Made by a program: the position numbers and the translations under genes. The notes below the pieces were generated by a model. That model was not told the origin of the DNA and did not search any database. It was given only the letters and a program-made list of their open reading frames with translations. DNA of 64,000 nt from Telmatactis stephensoni (taxonomy: Eukaryota > Cnidaria > Anthozoa > Actiniaria > Isophelliidae). This document shows positions 32,001-40,862 of this stretch, in pieces. Each line of letters begins with the position of its first letter. Position 1 is the first letter of the stretch. The stretch lies in assembly GCA_029948255.1 (NCBI GenBank), contig JALIZF010001875.1, positions 496,001 to 560,000 on the forward strand, written 5' to 3'.

Positions 32001-33986
32001 CTTGCTGATTGGCTTAAAAACAGCAAGCTGTCAATTTCAACCAATCAAAGTGCTGTAAGTAATTTTGAAAGTACGCGTGTAGCATGTCCTCACACAATTC
32101 TTGCAACAATTTTCTGTGCATGCTAATCATCTCGGGCCAGTTGTACGAAGGAATAGCGCTATCCAGGGGATAAAAAAATCTATACAGTGGATAACTCTTA
32201 TCCGGTGGATAACTTTATCCAACCTTCGTACAACCAGGCCCTGGCATTTGTTTTGAGAATTTTTCTTTGAGCAAATTATTTTTGATGGCCATATTATTAC
32301 AAGAAAATCAAATGGTTTTCTTGTGCAGTTTGAAAAAATATCACTAGTGCAGTTTGAAAGATTTTCAAATTTGAGAATCTTGATTTTAAACTGCACCCGT
32401 GATATTTTTTTCAAACTGCACTCAAATCCATTCAATTTCCTATACAAATTATGATCAAAACCTATTGTAGTACCGTTCCTCGGAGCAGTTTGCAATTGCA
32501 AGTGGATAGACAGACAGAGAACTCTGACAGCCATGGGAGTGCATTCCAATTGGTACAACACCAACAGACACTTGTTCTCGACCTACAATATATTATAATA
32601 TACACACAAACATTATTATTTTCTCTTAAATAATCAAACATTGATTTTATGAACAGTAATTTAACCAAACACAACATTTTATTATACCAGCTAATGGTCT
32701 TCCATCCAATTTGATATTAAATTCCAGGGTATCAGGAGCACTGCAGTGCAATCTGCTATGCCTGATAGCCCATGTTAGCACTGAGTGCAAGCTGACAGTA
32801 TAACAGCGTAGTTCTGGAACATGTTCCAGCTTGAACTTTTCCTTGGTGACATCGAATACCATCTTTTTTATTGCTCTTATTTCGTTGTTCGTTAGCATGA
32901 GCCCCACATCTTCAGTTTTCTACAAGTTAGAAGTAATAAAAATGATCAAGAAAATAAAAATTATTTGTCATGCAAAAAAAAACACACGTGTGTTTAAAAA
33001 ATTGTTTCCTGGGAGTAATTCATTGTAAGATACTTCACTTTATGAAGAATACCTACATGTAAAAAACTTACCCCAGTATTTCCAATGTTCCAGTAATTCA
33101 ACATTATTTGCCAGGCAGCGTCAGGCATTTTAATATTGAGCTTCACATAAAGCTGAACCCAGTCAGGGACACGTAGGGAGGTTATATAGTCATTATATTG
33201 AGAACCAAGAAGATCAGTTAAAGTCTTTTTGATGCTTTCTTTCTTGGCAATTAATGAAATCATGGACTCGACGATATTTACGATGAACTTTTTTTGGTCT
33301 GGAGCATGCAGATACACGTTGCTGAAAATTTTTCCTATTTGATGGCCATCCGAACTGAACATGCTTTTGAGATCTTTGATCAAGTCATTTGATGTTTGAC
33401 CAGTGACTTTGGCTCTGTTTCTTGGTCCAATCACAGGGTTTTCAATGGCTTTCATCGTGGCCATATTTTTCTTTATGTTATCCTGAAATGAAGTTTTAAC
33501 GTCGCTTGAATCGACTGGTTGTACTAGTGCTGTACTTTTGGCGGGCTTTGGAAGAGGGTCTGAATCATCTAGAGATATCTGGTTGAAGGTCTCTACAATC
33601 TTAGCAAACATGTTGCTACGAAGTAACTCTTCACCGTTAAGATTTTTACATCGCAAACTTCTGGCGATCAAACCAAAAGCTGTTGCAACGATAACTGTGT
33701 CCTTCTTTCTGGATGAGCCAAACCACTCGTACTTCGCTCTTGCTCCAGCATGATCACTTAGATGAAGGAAAGGAACGACTGCATATTCCTCGGAAAATAC
33801 TTGGAAGACCTCCGATTTGATAACTTCATTCAATCTTGGGCCTGTTGAAACGAGGTAAACAGCATACCATGTTTTCTTTGGGTCGAGTTGAGGCCCAAAC
33901 ACACGGTGGAACTCGATCATCCTCAAGAGTTCCCTCCAAAACTTTGAATTTCGGCGCGAAACGTCGTATTTATACTGCAGTTCCAT
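18918..33986 (-). CDS. Large multi-exon transposon protein with C-terminal Ulp1/C48 protease (degenerating)
   Basis: Exons read from splice sites: 33986-33072, 32919-32688, 31723-31620, 31508-31393, [nested element], 23379-23220, 22764-22621, 22015-21912, 21707-21505, 21429-21337, 21073-20857, 20616-18918; about 1,330 residues. The middle contains IKLDGRPLAG, VTMDYKALLMML, FCVFCKAIR, LHCEMRNTEQLL and NQGFEASHKVHRALYSRATS, a layout I associate with uncharacterised cnidarian transposon proteins. The last exon has a 15-residue Pro/Ser/Thr repeat, then a C48 cysteine protease: MNAAHWGLIVVDF (His), LYFDDG (Asp), PSQ (Gln) and SGSCGVGII (Cys). Damage: in-frame TGA at 20338-20336; a frameshift at the T-run 19084-19089 separates the Cys block from the rest. 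The junctions 32688/31723, 31393/23379 and 22621/22015 are out of phase, suggesting indels or missed exons. Probable transposase or transposase partner; Ulp1-like proteases cleave SUMO-type conjugates in the nucleus, but the role here is inferred. Confidence 0.65.
20088..20310 (-). repeat. 45-bp coding minisatellite (15-residue repeat)
   Basis: About 4.5 copies of a 45-base unit in frame with the protease gene, encoding GTNCNTPSPAVPGHS in tandem. Being a multiple of three it keeps the frame. It links the upstream domain to the protease domain, probably as a flexible linker. Confidence 0.9.
21845..21880. repeat. (AGAC/ATAGACAG)n microsatellite
   Basis: Short run of GATAGACA units in the intron between the 22015-21912 and 21707-21505 exons. 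Confidence 0.85.
22034..22141. repeat. tRNA-like SINE fragment with inverted duplication
   Basis: TAGTGGTTGAGCGTTGGACT followed by GGAAATCCGAAGGCCATGGGTTCAAACC carries box A and box B (GGGTTCAAACC) patterns, resembling a tRNA without a long variable arm. The box B part is then repeated inverted (GGTTTGAACCCATGCC), making a small palindrome. It lies directly upstream of the protease-gene exon at 22015. Confidence 0.55.
22972..23018. repeat. (TA)n then (TTTA)n microsatellite
   Basis: Continuous TA dinucleotides followed by ATTT units inside an intron of the protease gene. Confidence 0.95.
23766..23943. mobile_element. Small foldback element
   Basis: Arms of about 44 bases (AACAAATAGAACAGCTTTTT at left; inverted at 23899-23943) enclose a second inverted pair (GAAGTAGGGAGCA with TGCTCCCTACACTTC). 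It sits in the intron that also holds the larger nested element. No target duplication was identified. Confidence 0.75.
24151..24218 (+). repeat. tRNA-like sequence (SINE head or tRNA pseudogene)
   Basis: GGCTCAGCTAGTAGTATAGT fits a D-arm/box A and GGGTTGGAATCCC fits box B at the expected distance. The anticodon stem is not clean, so a functional tRNA is unlikely; a tRNA-derived SINE head is more likely. Confidence 0.45.
24660..24840. repeat. Left GC-rich subterminal array of nested element
   Basis: Degenerate repeats of GCTCGCGGA, AACGACTT and TTAAACG words, with the mirror array at 30310-30500. Base composition is sharply more GC-rich and CpG-rich than the surroundings. Confidence 0.75.
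25236..25530 (+). other. Possible exon for a C-terminally anchored small protein
   Basis: A 98-codon stretch without an in-frame ATG (it opens after a TGA near 25233) containing NLTFDSSFRQIENTVQEIDN and then a predicted membrane segment LILVTIYIIAVASLVSRLF near its end. If real, it needs an upstream exon. It lies in the nested element, upstream of the next open frame. It may be chance. Confidence 0.25.
25692..26195 (+). CDS. Transposon-associated protein, N-terminal part (unrecognised family)
   Basis: Start at the first ATG in frame (25692), giving 167 residues. It contains a Cys-rich patch (GCTLGKGGQNCSNQF), the run ELSSTELDLVILACIQSF, a basic patch (GEKRTRSPRCSF) and the C-terminal block KEMFLHVYGISYSRFRRLK followed by HPRQHGNTKRTPWN. 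The last block is of a kind I recall from cnidarian transposon proteins, where it precedes a DDE-type domain. Here the frame stops at NYTD before any such domain, so it may be truncated or continue by splicing. It probably belongs to the 5.9-kb element. Function not assigned. Confidence 0.45.
   Translation: MSEHQKLYINNRTNMDELEECANLDRLTSFLDKGSGCTLGKGGQNCSNQFVRENLIFNLTNVLELSSTELDLVILACIQSFVHADQPGEKRTRSPRCSFMYQSKPVCKEMFLHVYGISYSRFRRLKDHHEIHGIHPRQHGNTKRTPWNALPFTAVEEIKSFITNYTD
26639..26716. repeat. Perfect 31-bp inverted repeat with 16-base loop
   Basis: ATATCGTTGATCTTGTTTCA with the next 11 bases (26639-26669) is exactly complementary to 26686-26716. The short word TAGTATTTACAAT flanks it as an imperfect direct repeat (near 26595 and 26717). 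Could be a micro-MITE or a structured RNA element upstream of the BEN gene. Confidence 0.9.
26798..27200. repeat. ~66-bp minisatellite upstream of BEN gene
   Basis: About six units built on CATTAGCTT...CACCTTAGCGAGTTGCGAACGATTACAA...CTTCTTTG followed by CTCTTTTGTT. Two variants alternate (AAAAGACTTC and AAGAGCCTTC), giving a higher-order dimer of about 142 bases. The array ends about 50 bases before a TATA-like box and so occupies the BEN gene's proximal promoter. Confidence 0.88.
27249..27257 (+). promoter_or_regulatory. TATA-like box of BEN gene
   Basis: CGTATAAATG lies about 90 bases before the chosen ATG at 27340. An in-frame ATG at 27256 overlaps this box and is therefore an unlikely start. 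Confidence 0.5.
27340..29279 (+). CDS. BEN-domain protein encoded by nested element (4 exons)
   Basis: Exons: 27340-27562, 27715-28088, 28446-28935, 29149-29279; all junctions are GT-AG and in phase. Start ATG 27340 (AAAATGTC). The protein is about 405 residues. The N-terminal part has DAVKVKFGTRWYDAEVVQEW, a Tudor/SH3-like look. A Thr/Ser linker follows with five near-copies of TPQTTTESE, then a coiled-coil candidate (EFEKIALQKQLEAKDSECKK), a Pro/Gln-rich stretch, and a C-terminal BEN-like domain: EDFVRNHVTPRKIGRVLSTL, LLPTFFSDEILAISNTDG, GLDQAKLHSLKALVFACYP, WRKIKGKINSRCRT. BEN domains bind DNA or chromatin proteins. The stop overlaps AATAAA (29275-29280). The frame is intact, so it may still be functional. 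An accessory role in the element's transposition or silencing is inferred. Confidence 0.8.
28163..28308. mobile_element. MITE with TA target duplication (BEN gene intron 2)
   Basis: TA then GAGTGAAGTCAAAAAACCCG at left, exact inverse at right (CACGGGTTTTTTGACTTCACTC then TA). TA duplication fits Tc1/mariner. Related ends occur at 54576-54722, and internal sequence CCGTGAAACAAAATCTAATA is shared with 54728. Confidence 0.8.
29477..29860. repeat. Head-to-head tRNA-like SINE pair (large palindrome)
   Basis: GCAATCATCTAGA...AATGCAATATGAAGCAAATAG...TGGGTTCGAATCCTCAC (box B) on the plus strand is repeated inverted at 29680-29860, joined by a 35-base spacer at about 29645-29680. The arms include ACTCTTGTGTTTGTATGTTT. 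The right copy retains about 25 extra bases (GCAGCGCGTAACGTTACATC) missing in the left. Box B suggests polymerase III ancestry. Confidence 0.7.
30310..30500. repeat. Right GC-rich subterminal array of nested element
   Basis: Mirror of 24660-24840: repeated GATAGCTCGCGG, GACAGCTCG and TTAAACGACTT words ending in TTTAACGGAAAGTCGTTAGT. Confidence 0.75.
30543..31392. other. Intron remainder of the protease gene
   Basis: Between the nested element and the 31508-31393 exon. A-rich runs near 30640-30665; no exon with convincing splice sites was found, although the phase mismatch at the flanking exons suggests one may be missing. Confidence 0.4.
32134..32241. mobile_element. 108-bp MITE in protease gene intron
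   Basis: GGGCCAGTTGTACGAAGG at left and CCTTCGTACAACCAGGCCC at right, with repeated GGATAACTCTTATCC-type words between. No coding content. Confidence 0.75.
32323..32421. repeat. Inverted repeat (foldback) in intron
   Basis: GTGCAGTTTGAAAAAATATC at left mirrors GATATTTTTTTCAAACTGCAC at right, with a second inner GTGCAGTTTGAAAGATTTTC pair. Confidence 0.75.
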
Positions 33987-34001
33987 ATTAACTTTTAACA
34001 C

Positions 34002-35330
34002 TTCAAAGTTAATCTTTAAAAAATTGTTGTACTGAACAGTCGACAGTACATAGGTCTAGTAAAGCGTAAAGTACACTTACTTTCTTGTTTGACCTCTAGC
34101 TCGCAATGAGTTGTGGGAGACATTGATCGTGCCGCGTGACGTCATAATCGTTCAAAAACATTCAAATAGCTTTCAAAGTCAAAAATTCGATTCCTTCAAA
34201 GGAACTCAAAAGGTGTTTCTTTCAAATAAGATCAAATAATCATTTTGGGTGTCGTCTCTGTTGCTGTCTCTGAGCTGCAGCGGAGTATCGAAAATTGTCA
34301 CGCAACACTGAGTCACTGTTTTGTCTTGAGTCAAAATAAAATTGTCACGCAATAACAGCCAAAGTTATTGTTTAAAAACAAATTATGTGGATCTGATTAT
34401 TTTTAGATAGGTTGGGCAAAAGATCTACCCTAAAATTAGCATATTAGATGAAGTTTTGACTGACTGTGACCATAACTGCAGCTACACGCTAAAATATCAG
34501 CATTTTCAATCTTCACAACAAAAACTCATATGGGCTTGAATCTTTCAAGATATTCAGAGTTTTTGGTGTTCTATCTAACGATGGAATTCATTTTGATCCT
34601 TTGCTCTAAAAAAAACTTTCGAATTTTTCGTTACAACTTAATAAAAAAAAATAATAATAATAATAATAATAATAATATTTATTTATAAAGCGCAAATTCA
34701 ACCGTACAGTTTTCAAATGCGCTAGATATGCGCTAACTTGAGCGCCGAATAGTGGAACTTCGTCATTTTTCCGCAGAGAAGGCAGAGAAGTTCACAAGAA
34801 TAAAGTAAAATAAGATAAAAAATAATAGTTTAGTGCGAAAAATACTTTTTGCTTCATTTTTTCAAGCTATTCGGCGTAGGGGTATCAGATTTATGGATTA
34901 ACCTGTGGGTCACACTTTACTGACAGATCTTGTCATTAGATCAGTCTTAATCTCTAGAATTATAACACTTAAACTAGATGTCCTAGGGGCGTTCTAAAAT
35001 CGTATAAAGCTCCTCATGACAACAAATAAAGAACTCATAAATTTTTACTAAACTTGATAACAATCAAACATGATTTGACTTGGATAAAAACATTCAGTTT
35101 GTTACCATTTTAAAATTTAATTACTGATACTGAATATTTCATTTTTGTTTTGGATACAACTCCTTTTGCTTTTGTGCCTGGATTTAATTGTATTCAATTC
35201 AAAATTCAAAATGTTATATTGATATAAGAGGATTATTGCATGAAAATGTCTTGTGATACTTTTCACAAAATGCACTGAAATAAGAGTTAATATTTCAAAA
35301 TTTTAAGAGTGAACTTTTACTTTTTTATAA
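34002..35330. other. Upstream region of the protease gene within the giant element
   Basis: No supported coding sequence. This stretch must hold the promoter of the large minus-strand gene (ATG at 33986). A TGACGTCA-like CRE site (GCGTGACGTCATAATCG) is visible near 34136. The remainder is AT-rich. Confidence 0.4.
34620..34760. repeat. (AAT)n tract with SINE-like ATTTATAAAGCGC segment
   Basis: Eight or so AAT units followed by ATTTATTTATAAAGCGCAAA and GCGCTAGATATGCGCTAA, a configuration common in dispersed short repeats with a simple-repeat tail. Family not named. Confidence 0.45.
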
Positions 35331-35334
35331 TTGT

Positions 35335-35566
35335 GTAATGTCTGTAACGCAGGATGTGTATATAACGTCTGTAACACAAATTGTATAAAGTCTGTAACAT
35401 GATTTTAGTAATTTATAAAAGAGCTACATCCAATCTCTTGTCACCTATTTGTTACCCATATATTTTTAAAAGAGAACCTGTCCCCCCACAATAATGTGAC
35501 TTCAGGTTGGCATGCAATACAAAAATGAATGTGTTTCCATAATCTGGCTATGTAACGTCTGTAACG
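35335..35566. repeat. Right subterminal repeats of the giant element
   Basis: Inverted counterparts of the left array: TGTCTGTAACGC, TAACGTCTGTAACAC, AAGTCTGTAACAT and TGTAACGTCTGTAACG. Their reverse orientation relative to the left sites supports one element spanning 13353-36877. Confidence 0.75.
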
Positions 35567-35894
35567 AAGTTCAAAGCCTTCCAAATTCATGTCATCTGTT
35601 CAGAAGTTTTCCATGAGTGTGTATTTTGAAAGACCAATATCAATGTTCACCATTCTCAAAAAAACCTTTTAACTGGAGGTTTAATAAGCTATTATTTGAT
35701 GGATTTCAAATTGCTCTAATTAAGGCCAAATTATGAACAAAAATATCTATACGTTCTCCCTTTGTTAGTGCACCCCCCTGATTGTCAGTCTTGGAAAATC
35801 TTACTAAAATCATAAACACTAAACACTATAGAATAATATTTGAAACAAAGTTATTCAGTTTTGTAAGCTTTTCAAAATCTGTTTTTTTCATTTC

Positions 35895-36452
35895 TCATGT
35901 GGAATTGCCCATATATTTATAAATTTCGATCTTTTCAATTGTGTATAGTTTAATTTCTTTATAAGTTGTTTCAATGTCGTCTCTAAAACGAAAATCGCTT
36001 GTTGGTTCCGCGGCAAAGGTCGCTTCTTGCGGCTTCGGACAAAGGTTCGTATTTTCAGCAGAACAAGCAATGGCCTGATGAATTTCAAGAAGATTCCAGC
36101 GTAAGGGAACTTTGTGCCAGCTCAAAAAGCTACCAATTGAACTTTCCGAGAATGGAGCCCAATTGAATGAACAAACTATAGTATCTTGTAAAGTTCTGTT
36201 GACCTCTGCCACTATTGACTATAAAACTCTCATATTACTATGCAATAATGGCTAGGAACTTTGAGAATGACCAGGTAGGATGACAACGCACTTACAGATC
36301 TCAGGTGTTGTGTAAACACCCCTGTAGCTTTCTGGCCCGAATGAATAAATGCGTTTATCTGGCGTTTTTGAAATAGGAAAAATTGTGCTTTTAAAGCGTT
36401 CTAATTTCCTTGTAATTAAACGGTTTGATTTCAAATTTTCCACAATTATCAA
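35895..36452 (-). other. Possible small exons near the right end
   Basis: A minus-strand open stretch 36452-36303 (includes FGPESYRGVYTTPEI) ends in a GTAAGT donor. After a TTTTATAG acceptor, 36220-35895 is open in one frame (includes SWHKVPLRWNLLEIHQAIA). The phases for the longest reading do not match, and no ATG or domain was found. Possibly a third cargo gene or a remnant. Confidence 0.22.
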
Positions 36453-36881
36453 TCAAAGCTTGAACGAAAAAACAGTGCCAGTGATTTTTGATTTTCGTCT
36501 TTGTTGTTGAGATATTGTTTGGTTTGTACACTTGTGCGTGATAAATTCGAACATCAATATTTAATACTCAAAAGCGGCTGATCTAAAGCAGTATGAATAA
36601 ATTCCAGACACCGTTTTTGAGATTAACGTATTAAGAGTCTGCTAACATGTTTTTTATTGCCGAGATGACAATCCTGACTTTTCAAATGAAGCACGTTCAA
36701 AACGCGCATAAGTTGCAATATCTTTTTAGGATTTTAAATAATAACAATTTTGAATTAATTTTCAAAAACTACATTTATTCAGTTTCATAAAAATATATAC
36801 TTTTACTGAAATATTTTAAAAAGCTAGTGCGTAATTTCAGTTCGCGTGAGTAGAGGTCCCCAACCCCTCCTGATACCTTAA

Positions 36882-37429
36882 ATATGGAACTTGAATATTG
36901 TCTGCATAGTTTGTTTAAACTACCTCCCACGTAAATCGGGACCGTATATACCAATCCTAGACATGCAATCTGAAAAACTCTGACTCTGTTTTGTAGGGTT
37001 TTTACATCTATGATTTTATCTTAATTTCTACAACCTATAAATTGATACTGACAACTTAGTGTGAAATATATAGACTATGGAACATATCAGTCTAAAAAGC
37101 AAAACAAAATATTAGACTTTGGTGATTGGAAATTCTAATTATTTTAATTTTGGCAAACATAAGTCTAGTCGTAGGATAGTCTAGTGACAAAATAAAGTGT
37201 GCTATAATGAATAAGTACTAAAAATAGTTTACAAAAACGTCAAAATTTTCATTGATTAAGTCTTTGCCGATGCTGGGTGCACTCGTAAACAACAGCACAA
37301 AGCCAAAAACTTGTCGTTAATTGAATTTAGATTCAAATACAATTCATGTTCTTATCTAAGAGAAAATCACTTAATCCTAATAATAGTAGGAATAGTTTGT
37401 GCCAATGCCGCTAAAACAAAAATCTCTAT
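36882..37429. other. No gene seen
   Basis: AT-rich unique-looking sequence just outside the giant element. No splice-bounded exon or inverted repeat identified. Confidence 0.45.
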
Positions 37430-38113
37430 CGCTATAAATTGGATATTTTGTAGATTTTGAGTTACTTATATTTTTAACTAACAAGAAACGCAGGGGTCAC
37501 CATGCTCTTTTAAGAAATATTTGGCTTGAAAAACAAGGGTGTTTTAGTGATTTCACACTCACATTCAATATATTCCGGCTAATTCGTTGATAAGTCAATT
37601 GGGTCTCGAAAATAAATTGATAGACTCACAGTTAGCAGCATTGTAGTAAAATAAGATTAAATGGCGAGTTATCTCTTAAAAAAAGACCATTTTAAGCTTG
37701 ATAAAATGCATTTTAGGCCTTTTTTTAACATGTGCTAATATACACACGTAAAACGTCATTTTTTCAATGTTTCTACCTATAACTTTTCTTAATTTTCAAA
37801 TATGTTTTGTAAATCATGACAAGAAAGCAAAATTTGAAATAAAAAAATGGGGTTCACAGTGCTCGTTAGAGAGTTATTCTCAAAATTACCATCAAATTTG
37901 TGGTAAAATCGGCACTTTTCCGAGAAGGTACTGGGACAAGTTTTACAAAAACTCACTATTTGTCGCAACAAAACTTGCACAACCGTTTCAAATTGTGTTT
38001 TTAAGCTTTTTGCGTCGTAATTTGAATGAAAATGCTGACAAAGTCGTAATACTGTGCTTTCTAAACCATGCGCGGTAGACGTGCTCAGTGCAAAACAGAG
38101 GAATCTTATCACC
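37430..38113. mobile_element. TTAA-family MITE, 5'-truncated copy
   Basis: From CTATAAATTGGATATTTTGT to AACAGAGGAATCTTATCACC it is a direct-orientation relative of the complete element at 63049-63686 and ends at TTAA (38114-38117). The left TTAA end is missing. The segment 37560-37720 is repeated again at 40440-40605. Confidence 0.7.
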
Positions 38114-40440
38114 TTAAGGTAGTTCCGGACCCTTGCTACTGCACATTTCACGTGCGCATTGGAGCGTGCGCACTTTTATTAGAGAGCATTGGTATTACCG
38201 TGGGGAGTCTGGGCACTAGTAAGCGAGCAATTGAAAACGTAGAAACTCAAACTTTAGTAGAGAAAAATTATATTTTGTCATCCAAATATCGGAAAAACTT
38301 TAATCAAGAAATCTTGTACACTATGTAATGTAGGTATTTAACCTGAAACTTTTAAATTTAGTTTATCTTATCCATCGAAAAAGCTGGCGAGAACATCGCT
38401 AAAATGGCTGATATTTGGTGTTCGTTTTCGGTGTGTTTTCTCTTTTGTGCTTTTCTAACTCTTGAAATAATACGGTCACCCCATGTTTTTTCCTTTTAAT
38501 TCAAGAGAGTACGTATCATTTTTTTGATTTTAAAAATAATAATACAACTTCATTGATTGGATTGTCGTAAATTTTCCACATTTTTACAGTCCGTACACGA
38601 TTTTGGAGTGCGTAATTGGGTAGGAATTTGATTCTAGAATGCCCTTTTAATCATGTTTGCAACTCATCAAACAATACATACGATTACAACTGCTAGATAA
38701 ACCTCACATCTATCTTTTGAAACGGTCAAGGCGTTTCTCGGAAAAATTTTGTTCGCATTCTTCAGACCATATGGATTACGTACATTTTGCAAAAAATCGC
38801 GGAAAATCATTGAAAATACCACCCTTTACGACATCTTATAGCTCAGAAACCAATACGGTGACCCCCTCTTTTTTTCTCGGTTTTTGAATTGCCAAACAAT
38901 TATCTTTAAATGACAGGATTTTAAAGGAAATTCATTGATGAAATCTAAGACTCCGGAAAGACCTCTCCGAACAGGGTCTCACCTGAGCACGAGTGAACGC
39001 ACGAGTGCGTCTAGTTCTCAAAGAAAACAAAACTCTACAACTGTTAGAATCTATAACATACATTGCCTTATATACAGAGCTCCTCCAGGAAAAAAATCCT
39101 CGTGTCTCCTTCCTCAGTCCCTCGAAAAAAGAAGACCAAAAAGGTAAAGTGTCCGAGAATGTAGGTGCCAAGACAATATCAAGGCCAGACGATCTCACGA
39201 AGCAGCGAAGAAATGTTACATACATGTACATCGACCATCATAGATCAGACTTTGAAACTGCAAACTTCATTCCGAGAAAAACAGAAAAACTTTTCTAGAA
39301 TAAGAAAAGAACTAAATTGTGTTCAGGACTTTGGAAGACATTGGCGAAGGTACGGGATTTGGCGCCATTTTTCGGCAGTGTGCTTGAACGGGTGCTTCGA
39401 GCGATCTATCGGCATAAAATCACAAAATGCTCGAACGCAAAACATTACTTATACAATGAACAACCACTTACCAACACGCATTTTCCACAAACAAGTAGCA
39501 AGCCCATAAAACATTGAGAGGAAGCTCAACCAAAGTTCACTTTTGGGGCAACGTCGGTTGTCATGTGCTTCAAATGCATCCCAGTATGCATTGCCAATGA
39601 AACACAGGATACCCAACCTCAAAAAATAACCAGAATGTCCAGACGGATGCTTCACCTACCACATACAAAGTATTTAGACCGTGGGGGACCGAAGGGACGT
39701 TTTCAATAGTAATAATTACGAAAAAGTAAAATTTTGCGAGCATTTTCATCGCAAAGTATACGTTTTGAACCGTGCGCAGTAGACGTGTGCGGTGCAAAGT
39801 GCACTAGACTATATCAGTAACGCGCGCTGTTCGTCCTCCAAATGCTCTATATTTGATAAGATATATGCCAAGCGCTTTCTTCGAGCTGTGAAGATTTCTA
39901 TCTCAGAGTTTTCTCTCGCCTCGGCACAAAATAGGATAACCTCACCCGGGCAACCTCACTATCGACACTTAGGACATTTTTCCTGGACGACTGCCGGGAA
40001 CGATGACGAACGAGCCCGTCAATTCGAACTTTTTCAAAAAAATCGACAAAACCACCACAATCATCGTCCTCAAAATACTCTATTCGATCTTTGAAGATTT
40101 CTATGGCGTGAAATCGCTAAAACACCTTTGTTTTTCAAGCCAAATATTTCTTAAAAGAGCCCAAGAGCATGGTGACCCCTGCGTTTTTTGTTAGTTACAT
40201 AGTATTACTGTCATTACTAGCTTTAGTCATGGATATCTCAAAAAGCTCTGCAACAAACTAGACACATTCACTTACCTTGCAGAATATCCTTGTCTAAGCA
40301 GAAAGAGAAAACGGAGATCTGACTGTACACAGAAACTCGTGGTCTGGGAGGATTCCCGCTTACTTTCGAAAGAACGTGTCCGTGACCTCTTAACTTGCTA
40401 CACGTCATCCACTGGGACGAGATTGTGTTGATTTCACGCG
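38114..40440. other. Repeat-derived DNA with fragments of TTAA elements
   Basis: A second TTAAGGTAGTTCCGG end begins at 38114. At about 39720-39800 (GAACCGTGCGCAGTAGACGTGTG) is the typical right-end block of this family without its terminal ACC-TTAA. The open frames of 60-114 codons here have no recognisable motif and overlap on both strands. No gene is supported. Confidence 0.5.
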
Positions 40441-40605
40441 CACATTCGATATATTCCGGCTAATTCGTTGATAAGTCAATTGGGTCTCGAAAATAAATTG
40501 ATAGACTCACAGTTAGCAGCATTGTAGTAGAATAAGATTAAATGGCGAGTTATCTCTTCAGAAAGACCATTTTGATAAAATGCATTTTAGGCCTTTTTTA
40601 ACAAA
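40440..40605. repeat. Direct repeat of 37560-37720
   Basis: CACATTCGATATATTCCGGC through TGCATTTTAGGCC is almost identical to the block 2.9 kb upstream, differing by a few bases and a short deletion. Confidence 0.88.
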
Positions 40606-40609
40606 GTTT

Positions 40610-40641
40610 CCCTCCCTCCCCCTCCCCCTCCCCCTTCGCCC
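40610..40641 (-). promoter_or_regulatory. G-quadruplex-type tract upstream of MORN gene
   Basis: The plus strand reads CCCTCCCTCCCCCTCCCCCT and on to CGCCC, so the minus strand has at least five G-runs of three or more separated by one to two bases, about 220-250 bases before the MORN gene ATG. Such tracts are common near animal promoters. Confidence 0.7.
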
Positions 40642-40862
40642 TGGGTCCCCGAGGATGACAATCACGGTATGTGAGTTACATGTACGGGTGGTCAGCCAAT
40701 CGTGACTTACTTCCTGTTCGTAAATAATTGACAACCATGCCAGGTTACGCAGTAGTTTCCTTAAAAATGTCTCGGTTCTTGTATAGAATTGTTGTTTTAT
40801 TGTAATATTGTCGCTGTTATTGTGGGATTTTTTCGCTTTCATAAGCTGATCGATTCTAAACA

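Larger units (their letters stand above)
13353..36877. mobile_element. Giant (~23.5 kb) TTAA-flanked DNA transposon
   Basis: The left end GGTATCAGGAGGGGTTGG (13353-13370) and its exact inverse at 36860-36877 are each flanked by TTAA (13349-13352; 36878-36881). Inside both ends lie inverted copies of the same subterminal motif, GTTACAGACGTTACA (left: near 13660, 13843, 14032, 14050; right, inverted: near 35340, 35358, 35388, 35552). The interior carries a kinase gene, a C2H2 gene and a long C48-protease gene. TTAA duplications are known for piggyBac and Kolobok. GG termini fit Kolobok better than piggyBac, but no transposase of either family was recognised. A large protein with a C-terminal Ulp1 domain recalls Zisupton/KDZ elements, so the superfamily is open. 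Confidence 0.72.

Noticed and set aside
32127..32564. 145-codon minus-strand frame
   Set aside because: Made of a MITE and an inverted repeat; not in phase with the surrounding gene exons.
13353..36877. Maverick/Polinton interpretation of the giant element
   Set aside because: Polintons have much longer terminal repeats and a protein-primed DNA polymerase, integrase, packaging ATPase and capsid genes; none was seen. Only a C48-type protease is reminiscent, and its class differs.
39165..39517. Overlapping 66-114-codon frames
   Set aside because: Several frames on both strands over the same repeat-derived DNA with no motif or splice support.
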